A stretch of 50,881 nt of DNA from Mesorhizobium sp. (GCA_004020545.1 SAQE01000048.1:1-50881), one strand, 5' to 3'; counted from the stretch's first letter, positions 18,475-28,501 are shown. Numbers and translations: made by a program. Notes: a model not told the origin generated them from the letters alone.

Positions 18475-19221
18475 TCAACGGCCGTGTCGGCGCGTTGCGT
18501 TGCGCCACGCCTCGTACTCCCCGCGGGCATTGTCATGCAGCGGATAGTAGCGTTGCAACGGCGCGCCCTGCATCAGCTTCTCCCGCGAGAACTCTTCCCA
18601 ATCGTGATGCTTCTGTGCTTCTTCAATTACCTTCGAGGCCATTGCGACGGGGAGCACCACCGCCCCGTCGTCGTCGGCGACGATGATGTCGCCTGGGATC
18701 ACCGTGACGCCGCCGCAGGCAATCGGAACGTTGACGGCATTCGGATAGATGCTGGTCTGCACATGGTAGTTGGGCGTCCAGCCGCGCAGCCATAGGGGCA
18801 GATCGAGCTTCTCGACATTGGGCCGGTCGCGCATGCATCCGTCGATGACGATGCCCGCGCCGCCTCTGCCCTTGAAATAGGTCGACATCATATCGCCGAA
18901 GACGCCGGAGCTCATGTCGCCGCGCGCGTCGACGACAACCACGTCGCCCTCCTGCGCGTGATAGAGCACGTGCCGGTGCAGTTGCGTTTCCGGATCGGCA
19001 TATTCTCCCTCGGTGAAGAGGTCCGGCCGCTGCGGCAAGAACTGCAGCGTCAGCGCCGGCCCGACGATCGACTTGCCGTGGTTCTGCGCCACCGGACCGA
19101 CCATGTGCGGATTGCGGAAGCCCATGTGGCCAAGCGTGCCGGCAACCGTCGCGGCGCCGATCCCCTTCAGCGCGTCGATCAGGTCTTTGGGAGGCCGGGT
19201 GATGTCGGGAGTATGCGTCAT
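18475..19221 (-). CDS. RraA-like / HMG-aldolase family protein
   Basis: A 248-residue protein of the RraA fold, which includes 4-hydroxy-4-methyl-2-oxoglutarate and oxaloacetate-type aldolases/decarboxylases as well as the RNase E regulator. Motifs are GTLGHMGFRNPHMVG, DVVVVDARGDMSSGVFGDMM and GIVIDGCMRDRPNVEKL, which carry the expected Asp and Arg-Asp active-site residues. It is the last gene of the sugar-acid operon, 23 bases after the dehydratase gene, so a retro-aldol or decarboxylation step on a 2-keto acid is more likely than RNase regulation. ATG 19221 has TGGAG upstream; the longer frame to 19296 overlaps the preceding gene. Confidence 0.85.
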   Translation of the reverse strand: MTHTPDITRPPKDLIDALKGIGAATVAGTLGHMGFRNPHMVGPVAQNHGKSIVGPALTLQFLPQRPDLFTEGEYADPETQLHRHVLYHAQEGDVVVVDARGDMSSGVFGDMMSTYFKGRGGAGIVIDGCMRDRPNVEKLDLPLWLRGWTPNYHVQTSIYPNAVNVPIACGGVTVIPGDIIVADDDGAVVLPVAMASKVIEEAQKHHDWEEFSREKLMQGAPLQRYYPLHDNARGEYEAWRNATRRHGR

Positions 19222-19244
19222 TGTGGACTCCAGGTGAAAATGAA

Positions 19245-20408
19245 CTACCAGTTCGTGACCGAACCATCGCGGCGCTTGAGGTGAGGCGCTTCCCAAAAAC
19301 GGAAACTCTGGGCCTGGATGGCCGCTTCATTGACCTCGATGCCGAGCCCCGGCAGGTCGCTGACCGGATAATCGGTGCCGTCGAGCCGGGGTTGCACGGG
19401 GAAGAACTCGGAATTGTCGAAGCCCAGCTTTCTTTCGGGCGCCCTGGTCTCTAGCCATGCGAAATTCGGCACCGCCGCGGCGAGATGCACGGTCGCGGCC
19501 GTGCATACCGGGCCGAGGGGATTGTGCGGCATCAGGTCGACATAGTGCGCCTCGCTCCAACCGGCGACCTTCATCGCCTCGGTGAGCCCGCCGACATTGC
19601 AGACATCGAGCCGGTTGAACTGGTGGATGCCGCGCTCGATGTAGGGCAGAAACTGCCACTTGCTGGCAAATTCCTCGCCGATGGCGAACGGGATTTCGGT
19701 CATCGTGCGCAGGGATTGGTAGGCCTCCGGCGTCTCGTCGCGTATCGGCTCTTCGAGGAAGTCAAGCACGCCGCGGCCGAGCTTGTTGCAGAAGCTCGCC
19801 GCCTCGGCCACCGACAGCCGATGATGGTAGTCGAGACCGAGCACCACGTCGTCTCCCATCACCTCGCGCGCTTTGTTCAGCATACCCGCCGTAGCGCCGA
19901 TCGACTCGCGCGGCTCGAAGATGTCCCTGCTGTTTTGCCCGAAGGGAAAGAAGCGGATCGCCTGCCATCCCTGCGCGCGCAGTTCGCGGGCTCGTTCGAT
20001 GGCAACATCGCCCTCGGCCTCATCTCCGGTCGAGGCGAAGGTGGGAACACGGTCGCGCTGCTTGCCGCCGAGCAACTCGTAGACCGGCACCCCCAGCGCC
20101 TTGCCCTTGATGTCGTGAAGGGCGATGTCGATGGTGGAAATCGCCGCCTGCAGGACCCGCCCGCCTTCGAAATACTGGCTGCGATAAAGCTCCTGCCAGA
20201 TCCGGCCGATCTGCATCGGGTCGCGGCCGATGAGAAACTCGCGATAGTGCTCGAGCGCGCCGGCGACGGCTCTTTCGCGACCGCTCAAGCCACTCTCGCC
20301 CCAGCCGAAGATGCCCTGGTCGGTCTCGACCTTGACGAGCATCTGGTTACGCGTTCCCACCCACACCGGATAGGGCTTGATCGCCGTGATCTTAAGCTTC
20401 GTCGTCAT
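19245..20408 (-). CDS. Galactonate-dehydratase-like enolase superfamily enzyme
   Basis: A 387-residue member of the mandelate racemase/enolase superfamily. Metal ligands appear in order: VVLGLDYHHRL (Asp, with the following DxH histidine typical of GalD/ManD acid-sugar dehydratases), LDFLEEPI (Glu) and FAIGEEF (Glu). The catalytic-base region is LMPHNPLGPVC. The N-terminal capping domain includes IFGWGESGLSGRERAV. It probably dehydrates an aldonic acid to a 2-keto-3-deoxy acid; which sugar acid cannot be told. Encoded between the importer ATPase and the RraA-like gene with 21-23-base gaps, so it is part of the operon. Confidence 0.9.
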   Translation of the reverse strand: MTTKLKITAIKPYPVWVGTRNQMLVKVETDQGIFGWGESGLSGRERAVAGALEHYREFLIGRDPMQIGRIWQELYRSQYFEGGRVLQAAISTIDIALHDIKGKALGVPVYELLGGKQRDRVPTFASTGDEAEGDVAIERARELRAQGWQAIRFFPFGQNSRDIFEPRESIGATAGMLNKAREVMGDDVVLGLDYHHRLSVAEAASFCNKLGRGVLDFLEEPIRDETPEAYQSLRTMTEIPFAIGEEFASKWQFLPYIERGIHQFNRLDVCNVGGLTEAMKVAGWSEAHYVDLMPHNPLGPVCTAATVHLAAAVPNFAWLETRAPERKLGFDNSEFFPVQPRLDGTDYPVSDLPGLGIEVNEAAIQAQSFRFWEAPHLKRRDGSVTNW

Positions 20409-20429
20409 TCAGGTCACGTTCCGCGCGCG

Positions 20430-21527
20430 TCAGTTGGCCCTGAGGGCTATTTCAGTTTCGCCGTCGAACAGGTGCATGCGCTCCTGGTCGAACTCGAGCC
20501 AGATCTGCTCGTCGGGTGTGACGGCGATGTTGGGTGACACGCTGATGTTGACGATGGCGCCGGAGAGGAACGCCTGCACGAAGGTGACGTCTCCAGTTGG
20601 CTCCACCGTATAGGCCTTGGCCGGGATGGCACCGGGGACAGAGCTCTTGTGCAGCTTGATCGTCGAATGGCGTGCACCGAGCACAATCTTCTTGGTGCTC
20701 GCCCGCAGGACCTTGCGCGCGTTGGGTTGCGACAGCGCAAGGCTCCAGCCCTCCGCGCTCGTCAGGATGGTATCGCCGTTTGCCGTCGATGCCTCCAGCG
20801 GAATAAGGCTCATTGCCGGGCTGCCCACGAAGCTTGCGACGAACATGTTGGCGGGATGGGCGAAAACCTGCGCCGGCGAGTCGTATTGCTGCAGATAGCC
20901 GCCGTTCATCACGGCCATCCTGTCTGCCATGGTCACGGCCTCAAGTTGGTCGTGCGTCACATAGATGATCGTCGCCTTCAGGTCCTGATGGAACCGCTTG
21001 ATTTCGGACCGCATCTGCACGCGCAGCTTTGCGTCGAGATTGGAGAGCGGTTCGTCCATCAGGAATACCGCTGGATCTCGAACGAGGGCGCGGCCCAGGG
21101 CCACGCGCTGCTGCTGCCCGCCCGAAAGTTCGCGCGGCTTGCGCTCGAGCAGCTGCGTCATGTCGAGCACGCGCGCCGCTTCCCTGACCTTCCTGTCGAT
21201 CTCGTCCTTGGGCAGCTTGCGCATCTGCAGCGGAAAGGCGAGGTTCATATACACCGACTTTTGCGGGTAGAGCGCGTAGTTCTGGAACACCATTGCAATG
21301 TCCCGGTCCTTGGGGTCGAGGTCGTTGACCACCCGGTCGCCGATGACGATGTCGCCCGATGTGATCGGGATCAGGCCCGCGACGAGATTGAGCGTGGTCG
21401 TCTTGCCGCAGCCTGACGGGCCGACGAGCGCGACGAACTCGCCGTCATTGACCGTCAGTGAAACCTCGTTGACAGCTTTGAAGCTGCCGTAGGTCTTGAC
21501 GAGATCTTTGAGGACCACGTGGGCCAT
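20430..21527 (-). CDS. Sugar ABC transporter ATP-binding protein (UgpC/MsmK type)
   Basis: A 365-residue CUT1 ATPase. Walker A is GPSGCGKTTT, Q-loop QNYALYPQKS, signature LSGGQQQRVALGRA, Walker B FLMDEPLSNLD and H-loop YVTHD. The MalK-type C-terminal region follows (VASFVGSPAMSLIP). ATG 21527 has AGGGAG six bases upstream; an in-frame TTG two codons earlier falls inside that spacing and is unlikely. It pairs with the two permeases and the binding protein upstream, forming a second complete importer in this window. Confidence 0.95.
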   Translation of the reverse strand: MAHVVLKDLVKTYGSFKAVNEVSLTVNDGEFVALVGPSGCGKTTTLNLVAGLIPITSGDIVIGDRVVNDLDPKDRDIAMVFQNYALYPQKSVYMNLAFPLQMRKLPKDEIDRKVREAARVLDMTQLLERKPRELSGGQQQRVALGRALVRDPAVFLMDEPLSNLDAKLRVQMRSEIKRFHQDLKATIIYVTHDQLEAVTMADRMAVMNGGYLQQYDSPAQVFAHPANMFVASFVGSPAMSLIPLEASTANGDTILTSAEGWSLALSQPNARKVLRASTKKIVLGARHSTIKLHKSSVPGAIPAKAYTVEPTGDVTFVQAFLSGAIVNISVSPNIAVTPDEQIWLEFDQERMHLFDGETEIALRAN

Positions 21528-21537
21528 CGGCAACTCC

Positions 21538-22428
21538 CTAATGCTTGACCGCGCCTTCCGTAAGGGCGCGCACGAAGTATCGTTGCAGGACGAGGAACAG
21601 CACCACGACGGGCACGCTCATCATGAAGCTGGCCGCCATCAGGCCCGGGAAGTCCGTCGTGTTTTCCGAGAAGAAGCGCTGGATGCCGACCGGCAGCGTC
21701 AACTGCTCGTTCTTGGAGAGGAAGGTGTAGGCGTAGATGTATTCGTTCCACGCGCCGATGAAGGAATAGATCGCCGTGGCGATGATGCCGGGCGCCGAAA
21801 GCGGCATCACGATCAGGATGAAGGCCTGCAGCCGCGTCGCCCCGTCGATGCGCGCCGCCTGTTCGAGCTGCACCGGGATGTTGTCGTAGAAGCCCTTGAG
21901 CAGCCAGATCGCCAGCGGCAGGCCGAAGGTCAGGTAGGTGAGAACAAGCGAACCATGCGTGTTCACCAGCCCGATCGCGCGCATCAGGATGAAGAGCGGC
22001 ACGAGAAAGATCACCGCCGGGAACATGTTGCGCAGCAACACGGCGAAGAACAGGAAGTTCCGGCCCGGGAAGGTGAAGCGCGAAAACGCGTAGGCCGCGG
22101 GAACCGCCACGATCACCGAAAGGATGGTCGTGGCGGTCGAGACGAAAAGGCTGTTCCAGAAGAAGCGGAGGAAATCCTGGCCGACGCTGTTCTGCGGATC
22201 GAGCAGCTTCTGGTAGCTGGCAAGGGTGGGCTGGTCAGGCCACCATTGCGGCGGGAGTTGCATTGCCGCGAAGCCGGACTTGATCGAGGTGAGCAGCATC
22301 CAGATCATCGGCAACGCCGTGTAAAGCAGCATGAACGCCAGGAAGACGCGCCCGCCCCACCGCCATCCATCGATGCGCATGCGGCGGCGGGTTTGGCCTC
22401 GAGAGGCTGTCTCGGCAATCGTGCTCAT
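21538..22428 (-). CDS. Sugar ABC transporter permease (MalG type)
   Basis: A 296-residue inner-membrane permease with six hydrophobic stretches (for example VFLAFMLLYTALPMIWMLL). The EAA loop is EQAARIDGATRLQAFILIVM. Its start overlaps the stop of the preceding permease by 4 bases (ATGA), and its stop lies 10 bases before the ATPase start. Partner of the importer next to the galactonate-dehydratase-like gene; substrate probably a sugar acid or a glycoside of one (inference). Confidence 0.93.
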   Translation of the reverse strand: MSTIAETASRGQTRRRMRIDGWRWGGRVFLAFMLLYTALPMIWMLLTSIKSGFAAMQLPPQWWPDQPTLASYQKLLDPQNSVGQDFLRFFWNSLFVSTATTILSVIVAVPAAYAFSRFTFPGRNFLFFAVLLRNMFPAVIFLVPLFILMRAIGLVNTHGSLVLTYLTFGLPLAIWLLKGFYDNIPVQLEQAARIDGATRLQAFILIVMPLSAPGIIATAIYSFIGAWNEYIYAYTFLSKNEQLTLPVGIQRFFSENTTDFPGLMAASFMMSVPVVVLFLVLQRYFVRALTEGAVKH

Positions 22429-23384
22429 GCGCTGTCATCCTTCCGTTCGTTGCCGCTCAGCGCACGGACGTAGAAGTAGCCCAGCGTCATCAGGATGAGG
22501 AACAGAAGCACCGAATAGGCCGATGCCACGCCCCAGCGCTGCCGGCCGAAGGCGAGCTCATAAATGTGGGTGATCCAGATATGCGATGCGTTCGACGGGC
22601 CGCCGCCGGTCATGATCCAGGGGATGATGAAGGAATTGAAGTTGGCCACTGCCAGCAGCAGGATCGTCACCGTCGACACGTTTCTCAAATGCGGGAAAGT
22701 TACATGCCAGAAGCGCTGCCATGCATTGGCTCCGTCGACTTTTGCGGCGCGCAGCAACTGGTCGGGGACTGTCTGCAAGCCGGCCATCATCATGATCATG
22801 GCGAACGGAAACTCGCGCCAGATATTGACGACGATCAGGGAGGGCAGCACCGTGCCGACACTGTCGATGAAATTGGGCGGCCGGTCGGCCAATCCGAACT
22901 CGACCAGGATCGCGCCGATGATGCCAAAGTCCGAATGGTAGATCCACTTCCAGATATAGGAGGCGGCGACCGCGCTGATGACCCAGGGGATGATCAGGAT
23001 AGCGCGCAGGACGCCACGGCCGATAAAGTCACGGTGGAGCGCCAGCGCGGCGGCAAACCCCAGGACAAAGGAGAAGAAGGTGGAGACAAATGTCCAGACG
23101 AGGGTGTTCCAGGTGACCTTCCAGAACACCTCGCTTGTGAGGATGGCCGTGTAGTTGTCGAAGCCGACGAAGATCTTGTCCCGGAGCTGCAAGCCGGGCG
23201 GCGTGTTAAAGAAGGACAGCTCGATCGTGTAGTAGATGGGATAAGCGATGACGATCAGCATCACGGCGATAGCAGGAACGACGTACGCGTAGTCGGCGCG
23301 ATGGTCCCAGATCTTCCGCAGCATGCCCGACCAACCGGGTTGCAATCTTTGGCGAACCTCGGTCTTGCCGCTCACGATCGTCAC
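22425..23384 (-). CDS. Sugar ABC transporter permease (MalF type)
   Basis: A 319-residue permease. Hydrophobic segments begin with YVVPAIAVMLIVIAYPIYYT; the EAA loop is LRAAKVDGANAWQRFWHVTF. The start is uncertain: the longest frame begins with a GTG at 23423 that has no ribosome binding site, while GTG 23384 has AAGGG about 9 bases upstream, so I use the latter. Lies 77 bases after the binding-protein gene and is coupled to the second permease by a 4-base overlap. Confidence 0.9.
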   Translation of the reverse strand: MTIVSGKTEVRQRLQPGWSGMLRKIWDHRADYAYVVPAIAVMLIVIAYPIYYTIELSFFNTPPGLQLRDKIFVGFDNYTAILTSEVFWKVTWNTLVWTFVSTFFSFVLGFAAALALHRDFIGRGVLRAILIIPWVISAVAASYIWKWIYHSDFGIIGAILVEFGLADRPPNFIDSVGTVLPSLIVVNIWREFPFAMIMMMAGLQTVPDQLLRAAKVDGANAWQRFWHVTFPHLRNVSTVTILLLAVANFNSFIIPWIMTGGGPSNASHIWITHIYELAFGRQRWGVASAYSVLLFLILMTLGYFYVRALSGNERKDDSA

Positions 23385-23461
23385 TTTGGCGTGCCCTTGT
23401 TCTTCGGAACGAACCGGCTGCACTCTCGGCGCAGCCGGTGAGATCGCAGGTCAGGCTTCGG

Positions 23462-24943
23462 CTAGAGTCCGCCGCCCATCAGGTCTTTTACCTTCTTGGC
23501 CGCGTCGTCCGCCGCCTGGTCGACGGTCATTGCTCCGGTCAGGGCATTCTGCAGCATGTCCGGGACGATGATGTTCATGATCTCGGGAGATTGCGGCAGT
23601 GCTGGGAACGGAATGCCGTATGGCAGCATCGAGGTGGTGACATCGAGGAACTTAATGTTGTCCAGACGCTCCTTCATCCATTTGGTCTTGAAGCCATTGA
23701 GGTTGCCGGGATTCGAGCCGGCGTAGGCCATCTTCAGCGACCATTCGGGGCTCGTCCACATGCAGATGATGGCCTTCGCGGCCGGCTCGTCCACCTTGCC
23801 GCCCTCGACATATTCGGGCTTCAGGATGTGAATGTTCGAGCCGCCGAACACGACGGCGCGCTTGCCATCGGGGCCGGTCGGAATCAGGCCGTAGCGCATG
23901 TTGTCGATGACCGTCTGCGCCTTGTCCTTGTCGGAGCCCGTCGCCTTCTTCTGCAGGTCGAGCATGACGTTGTAGTCGGACGGGTGCGAGATCATCATGC
24001 CGAGCTGGCCGGCCAGGAACAGGGGCTGGTTGTCGGCCTGCTGGTTGGTGAGTGCCGAAACCGGAACCGATTTGTCGCGAACATACATGTCGTAGGAGGC
24101 TTGCAGCGCAGCCTTGCTCTGCGGGCTGTCGAGCTCGATCTTCTTATAGGTCGGGTTTGCCGTTGCTTCGTCGAAGACGCCGCCGCCGTAGGCCCATAGC
24201 TGCGGCATGAAGCGGTAGGGCGTATTGCCGGCGTTCTTGCGCGCCACGAGGCCGTAACCGGCGATGCCGAGCTTGTCGTGGATTTGCTTGGAATACTTGA
24301 CGACGTCGTCCCAGGTTGCCGGAGCCTTGTCAGGATCGAGGCCCGCGCGCTTGAAGATGTCGGCGTTCCAGATGAAAGCCATCGTTTCGTTGTTGGTTGG
24401 AATGCCGTAGGTCACGCCGTCCCAGCTCACGGCCTTCATGGCGCCAGGCCAGAAGTCCTCGGTCGAATACCCCACATCCTCGGGTTTGAGCGGCTGCAGA
24501 TAGCCCTTCGAGGCGAATTCGGTGCCGCCCAGGATTTGCAGGCGGACCGCCATCGGCGCGGCATTGCCGAGCAGCGCCGTGCGGAACTTGTCAAGAAGGT
24601 CGTTATAGGTGAGGGCTTGGTCCTCGAGCTGGATGTTCGGGTAGGTCTTGCGGAAGGTCGCGAAGAAATCCTTGTAGTACTGGCGCAGGAGGTCGGGGTC
24701 GCCCTCGAACACGCCCTGATACCAGAAAGTCAGTCGCCCCTTGTAGTCGAGCGGGGTGACCTTGGCGCAATCGGCCGCCGTGTCAAAATCCTGCGTGCCC
24801 GCAATCGAGCGCACATATTCCGGCGACCACTTGCTCAGGTCTACCGGCGGTGCACCCAGCGCCGGTGCGGAAATCAACGATGCCATTAAAGCAGTGGAAA
24901 CAGTGCCACGCAGGACGGCACCGCCGAGTGTAATCCTCACCAT
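23462..24943 (-). CDS. Sugar ABC transporter substrate-binding protein
   Basis: A 493-residue periplasmic binding protein, first gene of the minus-strand sugar-acid operon. ATG 24943 follows GGAGGATACCT. The N-terminus MVRITLGGAVLRGTVSTALM followed by ASLISAPALGAPP is a signal peptide with likely cleavage after ALG-A. Features of family 1 solute-binding proteins include LTFWYQGVFEGDPDLLRQYY and GIPTNNETMAFIWNADIFKR. Longer than many MalE-type proteins (about 420), but within the family's range. It captures the substrate for the two permeases and ATPase downstream. Confidence 0.93.
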   Translation of the reverse strand: MVRITLGGAVLRGTVSTALMASLISAPALGAPPVDLSKWSPEYVRSIAGTQDFDTAADCAKVTPLDYKGRLTFWYQGVFEGDPDLLRQYYKDFFATFRKTYPNIQLEDQALTYNDLLDKFRTALLGNAAPMAVRLQILGGTEFASKGYLQPLKPEDVGYSTEDFWPGAMKAVSWDGVTYGIPTNNETMAFIWNADIFKRAGLDPDKAPATWDDVVKYSKQIHDKLGIAGYGLVARKNAGNTPYRFMPQLWAYGGGVFDEATANPTYKKIELDSPQSKAALQASYDMYVRDKSVPVSALTNQQADNQPLFLAGQLGMMISHPSDYNVMLDLQKKATGSDKDKAQTVIDNMRYGLIPTGPDGKRAVVFGGSNIHILKPEYVEGGKVDEPAAKAIICMWTSPEWSLKMAYAGSNPGNLNGFKTKWMKERLDNIKFLDVTTSMLPYGIPFPALPQSPEIMNIIVPDMLQNALTGAMTVDQAADDAAKKVKDLMGGGL

Positions 24944-25155
24944 AGGTATCCTCCAGGTTCTCTCCCACGCCGCTTCGCTTCGAGGCAAGCGGTCCTTGCT
25001 CGTTCGACCGGGGGATATCGCTCTGTGTATCCCTTCGGTCTCCTCGTACGTTTTCAGATCGTGAATTGTCTGTCAACGCGCTGGATCGTACATTGTTTAT
25101 CGAAACTTTGCGTGATAATCGGGTAGAGTGTGTATTAATCCAGGGGAGTGGGGCC
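24944..25155. promoter_or_regulatory. Divergent promoter region of importer and GntR genes
   Basis: This 212-base AT-richer segment separates the binding-protein gene from the GntR regulator and must hold both promoters. I see no perfect FadR-type operator; imperfect TTGTCTGTCAA (about 25063-25073) and ACATTGT lie centrally. The GntR protein encoded on the right is the obvious candidate to act here. Confidence 0.4.
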
Positions 25156-25866
25156 TTGGCCGAACCAACCGATTTTAAAGCCAAGCCACCTGCGGGGATT
25201 GACCCCATAGGGGCCTCCAGCGAGGGCGCCTCGCTTTATGAACTGATCAGGGAAGACATCATCGAGGGACGGCTGGCCGCCAATGAACGGCTTGTGGTCA
25301 CCGATCTCGCCCGGCGTCACGGCACTTCGACCAACCCCGTGCGCGAGGCCTTGCAACTGTTGCGCGGCGAAGGCTTTGTCATCTTTACTCCCAACCGCGG
25401 GGCGCGCGTCCGACCCATAGATCAGGAGTTTGTGCGCGATATCTACGAGATCGGCGTTCTGATCGAGCCGGCCCTGACGCGATGGTTTGTGAACATGGCC
25501 ACCGTCGAGGACATCGCCGAACTCGAACGTATCCAGGGCCTGATTGAAGAGAACAACTTTGCCGACACATTCAGGCACAGCGAGCTGGATACCGCCTTCC
25601 ACACCGTGATGTACCAGCGGCACTACAACCGCCATGCCGCCGAGCTTTGGTGGAAGCATCGGGAAGTGCTGCGTGCCGTGAGCCGGCGTTTCGATTTCAC
25701 CCTCGCGCGACGTGCCGCGATCATTCGCGAGCACCGCGAGCTCATCGCGCTCGTAAAGGCCGGAGATGCCGACAAGGCGGCCGAACTCGTTGCCCGCCAT
25801 GTCGAGGGCTCCGGCCGGCATATCCTCGAACACATGCGTGCGCGCAACGCCGCGCGGGCCGGATAG
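25156..25866 (+). CDS. GntR/FadR-family transcriptional regulator
   Basis: A 236-residue regulator. The N-terminal winged helix is LYELIREDIIEGRLAANERL, followed by VTDLARRHGTSTNPVREALQ and LLRGEGFV, the standard GntR pattern. The C-terminal FCD ligand domain has RHSELDTAFHTVMYQRHYN with metal-ligand Asp and His, and HRELIALVKAGDADKAAELV near the end. I prefer TTG 25156 with AGGGGAG 7 bases upstream; a longer frame from 25066 adds 30 residues without family resemblance. It is divergent from the importer operon and upstream of three enolase-superfamily genes, so it likely represses both until a sugar acid binds. Confidence 0.92.
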   Translation: MAEPTDFKAKPPAGIDPIGASSEGASLYELIREDIIEGRLAANERLVVTDLARRHGTSTNPVREALQLLRGEGFVIFTPNRGARVRPIDQEFVRDIYEIGVLIEPALTRWFVNMATVEDIAELERIQGLIEENNFADTFRHSELDTAFHTVMYQRHYNRHAAELWWKHREVLRAVSRRFDFTLARRAAIIREHRELIALVKAGDADKAAELVARHVEGSGRHILEHMRARNAARAG

Positions 25867-25917
25867 GATATCCGGTCCCGAACATCGTCAACCTGGCCAA
25901 TCGATAAGGTAGTTCAG

Positions 25918-27084
25918 ATGAAAATCACGAGCATCCGGCCGTGGCTGATCAAATCCGATGCTTCCTATTGGGGGGAGTACCTGTTCGTCGAAGTGACGAC
26001 CGACGAGGGGGTGAGCGGCTGGGGAGAGATCACCACCACGACAAAGCTGGCAAACCGCGCGCTCTGCACGATCCTGCGGCAGATCGGTGCCGCCGTGGCA
26101 GGCGAGGATCCGGCGCGGATCGAGCATCTCTGGCACAAGATCTTCCGCAGCTTCACCTACATGGGCAGCCGCGGCGCCGCCGTCGAATGCGTCAGCGCCA
26201 TCGACATAGCCCTCTGGGACATCCGCGGCAAAGTCCTCGGCAAGCCGATCTACGAGCTGCTGGGCGGAGCGGTGCGCGAAGAGATCGCCCTCTACACTCA
26301 CCCCAACCAGGCCAAGTTCACTAGCAAGGAGGCTGTGGTCCGCGAAATTCGCGACATCGTCGAGTCCGGACACACCGCGCTCAAGTTCGATCCTTTCCCC
26401 CATCAAGGCCGTACCGCCGAAGGCCTGTCGCGCGAACAGCGGGACGGCTACCTCGACGGCAGCATGAGCCGCAAGGACGAGCGCGAAGCGGCCGAGCTCA
26501 CCGCTTTGGTCCGCGAAACGGCTGGTCCCGATGTCGACATCCTCATCGATGCGCATGGCCGCTTCGACGTTCCGACCGCCATCCGCCTCTGTCGGAGCCT
26601 CGAGGAGGCCGGCCAGATCGACTGGTTCGAGGAGCCTTGCCCGCCCGAGAGCCTCAACGCCCTCAAGCAGGTGCGTGAGAAGGTCAGTGCCGCCATCTCG
26701 TGGGGCGAGCGCGGCCACACGAAGTGGGATTTCGTGCCGGTGCTCGAGAACAAGCTCGCCGACTACATCATGCCCGACGTCACTTGGACAGGAGGCATCA
26801 CCGAGCTCAAGAAGATTTCCGCCCTTTGCGAAGCCTACTACATCCCGGTCTCGCCACATGACGCCGCGGGTCCAATCAATGTGGTTGCGGGAGCGCAGGT
26901 GATGATGACGGTTCCCAACTTCTACAAGCTCGAAACCTCGGAGTGGAACCTGAGCAAATACGATCATCTCATCGACAGACCGCTCGACGTTTCGAACGGC
27001 AGCCTCAGGCTGACGTCGAAACCCGGTCTCGGTGTCGAAATGAACCGCGACTACCTTCAGGCCCATGAAATTGAGCTGAACTAA
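25918..27084 (+). CDS. Galactonate-dehydratase-like enolase superfamily enzyme (second copy)
   Basis: A 388-residue mandelate racemase/enolase superfamily protein. Catalytic elements: ALKFDPFPHQG after the second barrel strand, ILIDAHGRFD (Asp ligand plus DxH histidine), WFEEPCPPE (Glu), ISWGERGHTKWDF (Glu), and VSPHDAAGP, the catalytic histidine segment. The capping domain has VSGWGEITTTTK. It belongs to the same acid-sugar dehydratase group as the enzyme at 19245-20408 but is clearly divergent from it. First enzyme gene after the GntR regulator. Exact acid sugar unknown. Confidence 0.9.
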   Translation: MKITSIRPWLIKSDASYWGEYLFVEVTTDEGVSGWGEITTTTKLANRALCTILRQIGAAVAGEDPARIEHLWHKIFRSFTYMGSRGAAVECVSAIDIALWDIRGKVLGKPIYELLGGAVREEIALYTHPNQAKFTSKEAVVREIRDIVESGHTALKFDPFPHQGRTAEGLSREQRDGYLDGSMSRKDEREAAELTALVRETAGPDVDILIDAHGRFDVPTAIRLCRSLEEAGQIDWFEEPCPPESLNALKQVREKVSAAISWGERGHTKWDFVPVLENKLADYIMPDVTWTGGITELKKISALCEAYYIPVSPHDAAGPINVVAGAQVMMTVPNFYKLETSEWNLSKYDHLIDRPLDVSNGSLRLTSKPGLGVEMNRDYLQAHEIELN

Positions 27085-27142
27085 CAACGCTCAGTGGCCG
27101 TTCGGAGCAATGGGTCCCCGCCGATAAGAATGAGGATAAGTC

Positions 27143-28501
27143 ATGCCAAAGATGGACGAGGCCGACGAGGCCCTCGATCGGGTGAACACGAATTCCAAGC
27201 CGTCCGACCTTCGCATCACCGACATGCGGGTGGCCGAAATCGTCGGCGCGCCGTTCACCTCGGCGCTGCTCAAGATTTACACCAACCAGGGCATCGTCGG
27301 GCTTGGCGAGGTGCGCGACGGCGCAAGCGCCACCTACGCGCTGATGTTGAAGAGCCGGCTCCTGGGCGAAAATCCCTGCGATATCGACCGCCTGTTCCGA
27401 CGCATCAAACAGTTCGGTGGCCATGGGCGGCAGGGCGGCGGCGTGTCGGCGGTTGAGATTGCGCTCTGGGATCTCGCCGGCAAGGCCTATGGCGTCCCCA
27501 TCTACCAGATGCTCGGCGGCAAGTTTCGCGATCACGTGCGTATCTATTGCGATACCGACGCCGAGAAACCGAGCGGCACCGAGACCGGCAAGCGCCTCAA
27601 GGAGCGAATGGACCGCGGCTTCACCTTCTTGAAGATGGACTTGGGCTTGACCCAGATCGCTCATATCCCGGGCGCGGTGGTCGCGCCCGCCGGCGCGCTC
27701 GAAGGGTTTCGCGGCAATCCGCGCGGCCGCGGCGGCTCGTTCGAGGAGCGCAAGGCCCGCAACCTCGCCTATGACGCGCAGAACGTGCAGCATCCGTTCA
27801 CAGGTCTGCATTTCACTGACAAGGGTATCGATCTGCTCGAGCAGTATATCCACGAGGTGCGCGAAGTCATCGGATACGAGATCCCGCTCGCTATCGACCA
27901 TGTCGGCCACATCTCGCTGCAGGACGGCATACGCCTGTCGCGCCGCATCGAGAAATACGTCCCTGCCTGGCTCGAGGATGTGATCCCATGGCAGTACACC
28001 GAGCAATACCGGCAACTGCAGGACGCCACCACGGTGCCGATCTGCACGGGCGAGGACATCTATCTCAAGGAGGCCTTCGAGCCTCTGCTCAACAGCGGCG
28101 GCCCCTCCGTTATCCACCCGGACCTGCTCACCAGCGGAGGCATCCTCGAGACCAAGAAGATCGGCGACATGGCGCAGGATCACGGCATCGCCATGGCCAT
28201 CCATATGGCTGAAAGTCCAATCGCCGCGATGGCCGCCGCACATGTCGCGACCGCGACCGAAAACTTCCTTGCGCTCGAATACCACTCTGCCGATGTCGAC
28301 TGGTGGGACGACATCGTCACCGGCATTCCCAAGCCGCTCGTCAAGGACGGCTTCATCACCGTTCCGGACAAGCCGGGTCTGGGGATCGACGACGTCGTCG
28401 ACCAGGTGATCTTGCAGCATCTGCAGCCGGGTGTCACCGGCATCTGGCAGCCCACGGATCACTGGGACAACGAGTATTCCTGGGATCGTACCTGGAGCTG
28501 A
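27143..28501 (+). CDS. Enolase superfamily protein with large barrel insert
   Basis: A 452-residue member, longer than the usual 380-400. Elements in order: [31 protein letters not shown] (Asp), [15 protein letters not shown] (Glu), [13 protein letters not shown] (Glu) and AIHMAESPI (His). Between the second and third barrel strands sits an insert of about 60 residues ([20 protein letters not shown] and onward) absent from ordinary galactonate dehydratases. The LEDxxPWxY segment resembles the next gene, suggesting paralogues. ATG 27143 has GAGGATAAG upstream. The reaction is likely dehydration or epimerisation of an acid sugar; not determinable from sequence. Confidence 0.85.
   Translation: MPKMDEADEALDRVNTNSKPSDLRITDMRVAEIVGAPFTSALLKIYTNQGIVGLGEVRDGASATYALMLKSRLLGENPCDIDRLFRRIKQFGGHGRQGGGVSAVEIALWDLAGKAYGVPIYQMLGGKFRDHVRIYCDTDAEKPSGTETGKRLKERMDRGFTFLKMDLGLTQIAHIPGAVVAPAGALEGFRGNPRGRGGSFEERKARNLAYDAQNVQHPFTGLHFTDKGIDLLEQYIHEVREVIGYEIPLAIDHVGHISLQDGIRLSRRIEKYVPAWLEDVIPWQYTEQYRQLQDATTVPICTGEDIYLKEAFEPLLNSGGPSVIHPDLLTSGGILETKKIGDMAQDHGIAMAIHMAESPIAAMAAAHVATATENFLALEYHSADVDWWDDIVTGIPKPLVKDGFITVPDKPGLGIDDVVDQVILQHLQPGVTGIWQPTDHWDNEYSWDRTWS

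Noticed and set aside
24944-25155. FadR-type operator in the GntR divergent region
   Set aside because: Only imperfect matches such as TTGTCTGTCAA were seen; not symmetrical enough to call a site.
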